Origin: a virus
Virus record (IMG/VR): IMGVR_UViG_3300025131_004144
Coordinates: 1 to 27,326 of that record
Strand: one strand, 5' to 3'
Length of the DNA: 27,326 bases
Under the pieces are notes generated by a model. That model ran no database searches, was not told the DNA's origin, and was given only the letters and a program-made list of their open reading frames with translations. Numbering within the stretch: position 1 is the stretch's first letter; every line of letters starts with the position of its first letter. The position numbers and the translations under genes were made by a program. Shown here in pieces: positions 7,766 to 15,100 of the stretch.

Positions 7766-8392
7766 ATGGTATATATAACAGGAAAAGATGTAGATGTGTT
7801 TATCACAACAGAAGACACGGATGGACCCGCTTTTGTATTCTCATTATCTGGAGCAGCTGCGGCATTATCGCTCAGCGCTACAGACCCCGATATAATCACA
7901 AATCCCGCAAAGAAGCTCTTTGCTTCTAATCTATCGGGAACCTTAGCATCAACTGCTTCGGGACAGATAGACCTTACTGGGGTGGATTTGAGTATTGGTG
8001 CTACGGATGAAGATATTACTTATATAGGATTCAGACAAGTTACGAAAGCAGAAATAAAGAAAGAAACTACGGTTTCATTAACACGCAAGAAGCAGGATAC
8101 CCTGTGGGACTTAGTTTTTAACTCAGCTCGCTATGGGTGTACAGGTTCTTCACCCGCGGTTTTACCCGGATTAGAGGAGCCCACTGTGCAACACGGATAT
8201 AGAGTCCATGTACAACTGAAGGATGGTACGGAATGTATTTCTGTCCCCAACGCTTGTATTACGGGACACACTGTATCAGTAGCCGTTGATGGAACTGCTG
8301 ACGAGACATTGGAGTTCATGAGTTATGTAACTCCGAAAATAGCGCCAAGCGCTGCGGAGAATGTTGCAGCAACGCTAAGCCCTGCACTCTGA
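7766..8392 (+). CDS. Tail tube protein paralogue, copy B
   Basis: A 208-residue protein clearly homologous to copy A. Shared blocks keep the same order: MVYITGKDVDVFITTED at the start, TGVDLSIG near 72-79, VSLTRKK at 103-109 with WDLVFN, then GYRVHVQLKDG, TGHTVS and DGT..ETLE at the end. In the last block about 31 of 52 aligned residues are identical by eye. It follows copy A by three bases, with a modest ACGGAG site inside the end of copy A. It probably makes a second kind of tube ring, a tube-initiator or completion ring, or an alternating subunit. A 7-bp hairpin follows the stop. Which copy is the main tube protein cannot be told from sequence. Confidence 0.66.
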   Translation: MVYITGKDVDVFITTEDTDGPAFVFSLSGAAAALSLSATDPDIITNPAKKLFASNLSGTLASTASGQIDLTGVDLSIGATDEDITYIGFRQVTKAEIKKETTVSLTRKKQDTLWDLVFNSARYGCTGSSPAVLPGLEEPTVQHGYRVHVQLKDGTECISVPNACITGHTVSVAVDGTADETLEFMSYVTPKIAPSAAENVAATLSPAL

Positions 8393-8393
8393 G

Positions 8394-8412
8394 ACGGGGA
8401 TAAATTCCCCGT
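8394..8412 (+). terminator. 3' hairpin after the tail tube genes
   Basis: ACGGGGA (8394-8400) and TCCCCGT (8406-8412) form a perfect 7-bp GC-rich stem with a 5-base loop, starting two bases after the tail tube stop codon. The following bases (TTCATTGTTAATG) are only mildly T-rich, so termination would be partial. Like the hairpin after the capsid gene, it follows a protein needed in many copies and could cut expression of downstream tail genes or protect the upstream message. Confidence 0.6.
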
Positions 8413-8434
8413 TCATTGTTAATGAGGTGATGAA

Positions 8435-8824
8435 ATGGTAAAAGAAGAAAAAGAAGAAAAAGAAGAAAAAACAAATGTATGGTCGATTGATGAACTGGTT
8501 GCGCTTACTGATGAAGTAGCAACTGGAGAAGTAGAGTATAGAGGAAAATGTCTAAATTTTCAATATTGTGAACTTACGGAGTCGGAAGAACCTAAGTTTG
8601 GAAAGGTATCAGATAAGATATCTGAAGATGAGAAATTTGACTTATACGCTAAGTTAGGCGGTCAGAGAGTTTTAGGAATGATTCTTAAAGCTAATGATAA
8701 GAACCCTGAAGGAGCTACTATAACTAAAGATAGCTGGCCCCTTCTACCCACAACTCTTAGATATATGATTTCTAATGAGATTATGGGTGTTCAAGGAGAA
8801 GTGGCTGAAAATTTTCAACCCTGA
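8435..8824 (+). CDS. Tail assembly chaperone, short form (gpG-like)
   Basis: A 129-residue acidic protein lying just before the tape measure and overlapping a small -1 frame reading region. This is the hallmark of the tail assembly chaperone pair (lambda gpG and gpGT), which coats the tape measure while the tube assembles and is absent from the finished virion. The N-terminus is a low-complexity KEEKEEKEEK run, followed by a compact domain (WSIDELVALTDEVATGEVEY, then FDLYAKLGGQRVLG). Strong Shine-Dalgarno GAGGTGA sits before ATG. Near the 3' end is a slippery heptamer, so part of the ribosomes probably continue into the next frame to give a longer product of about 228 residues. Confidence 0.72.
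   Translation: MVKEEKEEKEEKTNVWSIDELVALTDEVATGEVEYRGKCLNFQYCELTESEEPKFGKVSDKISEDEKFDLYAKLGGQRVLGMILKANDKNPEGATITKDSWPLLPTTLRYMISNEIMGVQGEVAENFQP
8441..8470 (+). repeat. AAAGAAGAA tandem repeat in the chaperone N-terminus
   Basis: Three exact copies of the 9-base unit AAAGAAGAA (8441-8467) plus a final AAA encode the KEE repeat at the start of the chaperone. The unit length keeps the frame if copy number changes, so length variation between relatives would be tolerated. Confidence 0.85.
8793..8815 (+). other. Programmed -1 ribosomal frameshift signal
   Basis: The heptamer A AAT TTT (8809-8815) is in the X XXY YYZ phase relative to the first chaperone frame. Ten bases before it is AAGGAG (8793-8798), a Shine-Dalgarno-like stimulator at the spacing used in the dnaX frameshift signal, and no start codon lies at a useful distance to explain it otherwise. 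The -1 frame has a stop at 8806-8808, directly before the heptamer, and the zero frame stops at 8822-8824, so the heptamer sits in the only short stretch where both frames are open. Such signals are widespread in tail assembly chaperone pairs. Confidence 0.7.
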
Positions 8825-9120
8825 TGCTGGAATCGCCTGAAGCGGTACTACTATATGTTCCTCTCATGACTGAAGTAGGAATGAGTTGGAAAGAAATTAA
8901 AGAGACGCCTAGATGGGAATTAAATGGCATCCTGAGTGCATACTATGAATATAAACAGTTACACTCTATGGATGGATATACAGATTCACATATTAATGAC
9001 ATGGCGAAACACGACCCTACAGTAAGGGCCAAATGGAACGAATATCAACAAACAAAAAGAAAATATGAAGAGCTAGCGGGCATGAAACGAAAACCCGTTT
9101 CTTTTTCAGATTTGATGTGA
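8824..9120 (+). CDS. Tail assembly chaperone, downstream (gpT-like) part
   Basis: This 98-residue frame begins in a TGATG overlap with the preceding chaperone and is in the -1 frame to it. It is helical and charged (WKEIKETPRWELNGILSAYYEYKQ, then KWNEYQQTKRKYEEL), as expected for the T domain that binds tail tube subunits during assembly. It has no Shine-Dalgarno of its own. Two routes of expression are possible: frameshifting at 8809-8815, giving a fusion with the first 127 residues of the upstream protein, or re-initiation at the overlapping ATG. Known relatives favour the fusion. The tape measure gene starts four bases after its stop. Confidence 0.68.
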   Translation: MLESPEAVLLYVPLMTEVGMSWKEIKETPRWELNGILSAYYEYKQLHSMDGYTDSHINDMAKHDPTVRAKWNEYQQTKRKYEELAGMKRKPVSFSDLM

Positions 9121-9124
9121 TATA

Positions 9125-12100
9125 ATGGGTTTTACAGGAGACGTATTCGCTGCAAGGGTAGCCATTGGCTTGGCTATGCCATCGCCCTCCTCCCTCAGTA
9201 AGAGTGGAGCCCTTATCGCAGGTTTCGCCAAAGGGATGTATAATAGAATGAATGCGGCTGGACAACAGGCTGCAAAACAACGTCTTTCTAATGCTGAAGC
9301 AAATTTAAACGAAACTAAATCTAAAATTGAATCTTTTGATAGTGCGATAGGAGCACGCATACAAGCTAGTGCTAAAAAATCCGTAGACCAGACACGTAAG
9401 ATAACTGGAGGTTCTTTTGCCGAAAGTGGTAGGGAAATGTCAAATTTCCGCAAAGGTATCTCACGTCAAGCTCCTGAAATAGAAGTTAAGTTATTTAAGA
9501 ACGTTGGAGAACACATGTCTCAAGCTCAGAAATATGAGCAGATGGTTCAAAACTTTTTTGAGATGAATGAAAAGGAAAGAGAAGCTGTAATGAATCTCCT
9601 TAAAGACCGAGAACTTGCTTCAAAGGCACGATTGGATGAAGCGAAAGCTGCTCGTGATGGAAGTGAAGAGAAGGAGCGGGAATATCAAACAGCTAAATAT
9701 TTACATGGCCAACGAAAGAAGGAACGAGGAGAATTTCTTAAATACGCCCGAGATAGAAAAAACGTTCAAGGTACTATAGATAAAGAAAAACATGACCTGT
9801 TACAACAAGAAAAAGAAGACAAAATGGAAGTAGTGGACGCTACAAATGCATACAACGACTCATTAGCAAAATCAGAAGAGGTTAGTCGCAGATTAGAACA
9901 GATATCTCAACAAATGGTGTATGCTATTAAGACAGAGTTTGTTTCTGGGTTGAGGGAAGCTGTTTCTGCTCTGACTGCTTTTTATTATAAACTTAATCAG
10001 AACACACAGGAACTTATACTCTTTGAACGCGAATTGATGAATGCAAATTCGGTATTCGGTCTAACTCGCAGTGAAATGTTCGAGACTGGAAATGTAGTGA
10101 CTGAGTTCGGACAGAAGTTCGGTATGGAAATGCAAAATGGTGCACAAGGTCTTTATCAGCTAGCTTCAGCTGGTGTAACGGCGAATGAAGCTCTATCAAT
10201 CCTTCCCGAGACTTTGAAACTCTCGATGGCGGTTCAGGGAGACCATAACACTATATCAAAGCTTACGGCTCAGACTTTGTTTGGTTTTGAAATGGAAATG
10301 AGCCAAGCAGCGGAAATAACAGATAAGTTCGCACATGCTATCCAGAAGTCTCTTATTGAGTATCAAGATTTAAGCAGTGCTGTTAAATTCGCATTGCCCT
10401 TCTTTACTACTACGGGGCAAAGTATAGACCAGCTACTTGGAGCCCTCTCTGTATTGACTAATAGAGCCCTAGAAGCGGGTATTGCAGGGCGTGGTCTTAG
10501 GCAGGGCTTAGCAGAGCTTGCTGAGAGCATTGGAGACAATACAGCGCGTTTCCGTGAGTTTGGTGTTGAGGTAGTAGATTCTCAAGGTAACATGCTTCAG
10601 TTGACTGAGATAGCGGCTAATTTCGCAAAGGTACTGGAAGCTGGTGTAATTAATGATACAGAGCTGCTTACTTCTCTGATTGAGGATTTGAATGTTCGTG
10701 GTGCGACGGCCTTCGTTCACTTGGTTCAGGCGAGCGATGAATTTACAGAAGCAGTATCTGATTCAGAAAGTGCTGCTGGTGAATTAGATGAGATGGTTAG
10801 GATTCAGAATGAATCTTTAGGGGCCCAGATTCAAATTTTAAAGAATAATGTCTCAGCTATATTTTTAATGAGAGATGCCACTTATGAAGGAACGGATTAT
10901 ATGAATGCCTTCCATGAAGCGGTAAGTAAGGGTGTTGCTTCTTTAAAAGACCTTCTGGTACAGGGAGAAGAAGGGTCTATGACTCTAACTGTTCTGGGTC
11001 AACAGATTCAAGATATAGCTGTGAGAGGTATAGGGGTTCTAGCAGACCTTCTCAAAGAAGTTATTGCGCTGGTAAAAGATTTTACTGAAGCTGGCTTCTT
11101 AAATTTACAATTATTGGAAATATATGTTATACCATTGAAGATAGTGCTGGGTATACTTCAGTTTTTAGGACCCGAACTCACCCGACTGATTATTTCATTT
11201 CATATTTTAAATAAAGTACTTCCTATCTTAACTATAGCGCAAGCAGCGATGAACATGGCTACTACGATGGCTATAGGACTCAACGCAATTGAAATCTCCC
11301 AAAACGCAGTAATGACTGGCCAACAAGGACTTATGCTGACTTTGATGGAAGCAAATATCTGGTTAAAGTTTAAACAAAATGTATTATGGGAAATTGAATT
11401 TTGGCTGATGTATAAACGTATAGCTTTAGAAGTATGGTGGCAGTTCCTCAGCCTTAAAGACGTTGGAATAATGTTACTTAAAATTGCTCTATTCCCTATT
11501 TGGATAGGTTGGTTGATTTTAGAACAAATATATGTTTATGCGGGAACTATAGCATGGGCTCTATTTTGGATAGCTGCAACAGGAGGTATTATACTTTTAA
11601 TTGCGGGCTTTGCTATATTCCTTAAAACAATATGGGATATGACGGATGGTATGCAGGGACTTACCATGTTCTTTGACCATTTCAAGAATCTGATTTTCTG
11701 GATAGGAAGGGCTTATGCTGATTTATGGATTGGTATGGCAGAATATATTTGGGACTATCTAGATGGACCAGCAGCTGCGCTAGGTCAGTTCTTTGACCAT
11801 CTTTTCAAGATGTTTGCTTATTATAAAGATAATTTAGATGATTTTGTTTCAGATGCAAAGAAATTACTAGGTTTAGCTGAAGGAGGTCATGTATATGCTA
11901 TGGGAAGAGCAAGTGGAGGTCAAATAGGTAGAGGAGGTCCTTATATGGTAGGAGAAAAAGGACCAGAACTATTCGTACCTCATCAAAGTGGGAGGATAGT
12001 TCCTAACAAAGCTTTAAATACTGATGGCACCAAGAAGTTATTACAGAGAAGCATAATGCAGGGTGGTCCCGTACCTGTTCAGATTATGGGCGGAGAGATT

Positions 12101-12178
12101 GGCCACGTAGCTGTTAAAAACTTTAATGCTGGTCGTTCTTTACTAAAAAAGGCTAAGATGAAACTGGATATATTATGA
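9125..12178 (+). CDS. Tape measure protein
   Basis: A 1,017-residue protein with every mark of a tape measure. Residues 60-290 are long charged coiled-coil helices. About 290-500 match the TP901-type minor tail domain (GLYQLASAGVTANEALSILP, then a GAL..LTNRALEAG segment). About 658-841 hold several hydrophobic segments, as usual for the part that inserts into the host membrane during DNA entry. The C-terminus (about 936-962) has the common VGEKGPELFVP and SGRIVPN motif. By the usual relation of roughly 1.5 angstrom per residue the tail would be about 150 nm. The start lacks a Shine-Dalgarno site and lies just past the preceding stop, so translation is likely coupled; an in-frame stop at 9113-9115 rules out an earlier start. 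Confidence 0.9.
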   Translation: MGFTGDVFAARVAIGLAMPSPSSLSKSGALIAGFAKGMYNRMNAAGQQAAKQRLSNAEANLNETKSKIESFDSAIGARIQASAKKSVDQTRKITGGSFAESGREMSNFRKGISRQAPEIEVKLFKNVGEHMSQAQKYEQMVQNFFEMNEKEREAVMNLLKDRELASKARLDEAKAARDGSEEKEREYQTAKYLHGQRKKERGEFLKYARDRKNVQGTIDKEKHDLLQQEKEDKMEVVDATNAYNDSLAKSEEVSRRLEQISQQMVYAIKTEFVSGLREAVSALTAFYYKLNQNTQELILFERELMNANSVFGLTRSEMFETGNVVTEFGQKFGMEMQNGAQGLYQLASAGVTANEALSILPETLKLSMAVQGDHNTISKLTAQTLFGFEMEMSQAAEITDKFAHAIQKSLIEYQDLSSAVKFALPFFTTTGQSIDQLLGALSVLTNRALEAGIAGRGLRQGLAELAESIGDNTARFREFGVEVVDSQGNMLQLTEIAANFAKVLEAGVINDTELLTSLIEDLNVRGATAFVHLVQASDEFTEAVSDSESAAGELDEMVRIQNESLGAQIQILKNNVSAIFLMRDATYEGTDYMNAFHEAVSKGVASLKDLLVQGEEGSMTLTVLGQQIQDIAVRGIGVLADLLKEVIALVKDFTEAGFLNLQLLEIYVIPLKIVLGILQFLGPELTRLIISFHILNKVLPILTIAQAAMNMATTMAIGLNAIEISQNAVMTGQQGLMLTLMEANIWLKFKQNVLWEIEFWLMYKRIALEVWWQFLSLKDVGIMLLKIALFPIWIGWLILEQIYVYAGTIAWALFWIAATGGIILLIAGFAIFLKTIWDMTDGMQGLTMFFDHFKNLIFWIGRAYADLWIGMAEYIWDYLDGPAAALGQFFDHLFKMFAYYKDNLDDFVSDAKKLLGLAEGGHVYAMGRASGGQIGRGGPYMVGEKGPELFVPHQSGRIVPNKALNTDGTKKLLQRSIMQGGPVPVQIMGGEIGHVAVKNFNAGRSLLKKAKMKLDIL

Positions 12179-12188
12179 GGAATGAAAT

Positions 12189-15100
12189 ATGAAACTAAAA
12201 GATAATAGATTTTACAGACGCATGAACATAGATAAGGCTATAGGTATATATCCACAGTTTAAGGACTTTTCAGGGGTAAAAGATGAATATGTTACCCTTA
12301 AAGGAGGAATAGGGGCAACTTCCTATATTTTATCAGGCTCTACTCCATCTACTCCTGTTTTTGGCCGCGGAGAACTTTCTAATGGATATTTACGATGTTT
12401 GGCTAGCAGTGCTACTTTATCTAATGCTGGTACGATACCTAATTTAGAAATTTATAAGGTAAAAGATAATATCCCTATAACAGAAGGAAGTATGCCTTTT
12501 ACTACTGGAACTGATGGCACTTATACTGCTGGAGAAGACCTTTATGTAGCTGGAGTTTATATGGATGGAGACTCTATATGGTTAGAAGAGAATTTTGATG
12601 GCTCTGATAAGTCCTTAGGAGAAGTTATACCAATCCGTACAGTTGGTACATCTACCGTTACTTTTGAAGATGCTTATATGGATATAGGGGATGCAAAGAA
12701 GTCAATCTTTGTTGGAGGAGGTAAGTTTCCTTTTGGGGGTAATAAAACGGATAATTTGAGAGATTATTTCTCTGACCCCGGAAATACAGATAGGATTCCT
12801 ATTAAACCTAAGAACCCTAAAAGATTTAGAGGACAGTGGACAGTTCGTATGGACCGTCGAAATAAAAAACAACAGTGGCAGATTTATGCCCCATTTTGGA
12901 AGTATAAGGATATAAGAGGGTTCCTTAAATTTTCTAAAGTTCAACCCGTTTCTACCACTATAGAGACTACTGTAGAGGCATCTGCTAATAATACTCTTTT
13001 CGATATACTTAAAATGACTCCTAACCAAAGTAATCCCTTTACCTTTGATTCTCAAACTAAACCTCTTATTTATTCAACAATAGAATTAACTTCTGCTAAA
13101 AAATCCTCAGGAGGACAGGCATTGCGTATATATCATAATTGGTCTCACGTTTCTGACGTAAGTGACCGAAAGCGTATAGAAGGAATGTTTAGCGCTGGAA
13201 CTCAACAGGGAGAAACAGATAATCCTTTATATACCCCAGCGGACCCTCAGATAGCTTTGTTAGGTATAAGTAATATACCTCGCCCTGCTATTTTGGATTT
13301 AGGATACAATAAAGGTCCTTATTTTTCAATTGATGCAACTGATGGATATGGAGCTGCTAATGATATATCAGCTACTATGCCAGAGATTAATTTTAAATTA
13401 AATATATCTAAATTACCACCTAATCCTCTAACTTCTATATCTCTACAAGCATGTACAAAAGCATGGACTTCTAAAACTTATAGTAATGGGACCGATGACT
13501 GTTATTATGGTAAAGCTTTTGGACAGCAAACTGTTGACGTAGATGATAATCCTATATATGGTTCCTTCATTTCTATTTCTGGTGCAACTGGCTCAGCTTT
13601 TGATAATGACAATCAATATTTAGGAGGAGGTAGAGCTATTGGTGGTGCTGGGAGACAAGGTACAACTCAAATGGGTTGGAGAAATTTTACTTATCAAAGA
13701 GGTATAGTATGTGTTTTAGCAACCAGACCACCTGATGATGATGAAAATACCTTAGATAAATATATGAGTGGACTTTATCATGATGATAAAACTTTTGGAG
13801 GTCTTCAATTTATGTCTTATTCTAATCCATTTCCTTCTGGGTCAGAATCATCAACTATCGATGACTTAGTTGCGAACAACTATTTCCGATGTATAACTGG
13901 CTCATACCAAGGTACTATTCAGAACAGAATGCCTACAGCTCCCGGTGGAGGACCATGGAATAATGAATCAGATGGGTTAGGAGGTACTACTCCTTTAAAG
14001 AATGTAGACACACCTAGTGTATGGATTAAACCCATTCCTATAGTACCTAATGTGGATTATTGGGGATATCAAGGTCAAGGAGGACCCGCAGGCCCTATTA
14101 ACCATGCTAATGATGATGATGCTGATAATTCAGCCCCGTACGGTACAAATTATTCTAATCAAATGCCTTCTTTAGCTAATAATGGGGGACTTATGGCTAC
14201 TGTGTTTGAGCCTACAGTAATTACTGCGGCTACGAGTGGTGCTAGTGCTGTAGACGCTACTATGAATCGTCTTAAATTACATTATTCTGAAGAACCCGGA
14301 TACTGGTTCAATACTGCTATTTCTGCTTCTTGTGGATTAGATAGTAGTTTCAATACTGGTGCTGATGGTGTTACTGGAGAAAGTAATAGATTTCCTTATA
14401 CTACTAAGAATTGGGCTAGAGTGTTGAAAGACTCTTGGTTCAATATGAAACTTGTCTTTAGTCCTTTTACAAGTTGTTCAGCCCAACAATATGATGCTGT
14501 GAGTGGAGGTGCTGATGGTGCTACATCAGGTAGTGGCGCTGATGTGGCTACTAGAACAGGAGTTTCTGTAAGAGCATATTTTGATACTGACTTTTCTATA
14601 AAGACTGCTCAAACAGCATCTTCTTCAGCTGATTTACTAACAGTGCCCGGAACTACTACTAATTATCCTGCTGAAAAGTTTGTACCTTACGTTAATATAC
14701 CCATGTTTAATAGAGCACGAGCTAGCCTCAAAGATGCTGGTTTTGCTTTAATAGACCCTGATTATTGGCCTACCTGTATAACATGGTGGTTTATGAATTA
14801 TAGATGGTGTGGCTCTGTCTCAACACCGTCAGATGGTGAAGAACTTCTATGGGCTGGAGGGGACGACCTTCTTCAACCTGATGGAGGAGATATGGAGATG
14901 GAAGCTTATATTGATGAAATCACATTTAAACATTGGAATACTGAAATGGACAATGCTTCAATAGGGAGAGGACCTATTACATCTATGTTGAATATCCAGA
15001 ATTATAGTGCTGTTACTCCTAAAGCGTTGAATAATACTCAGGATACTGGTAAGGGAACAGGGTTTTTAAATTCAGGATGTTTCACTAACGCTGATACAGG

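Noticed and set aside
9106-9453. 115-aa minus-strand frame opposite the start of the tape measure
   Set aside because: Overlaps two supported genes on the other strand and has no independent signal.
12702-13055. 117-aa minus-strand frame opposite the giant tip gene
   Set aside because: Fully antisense to a long coding frame, with a composition driven by the opposite strand's codons.
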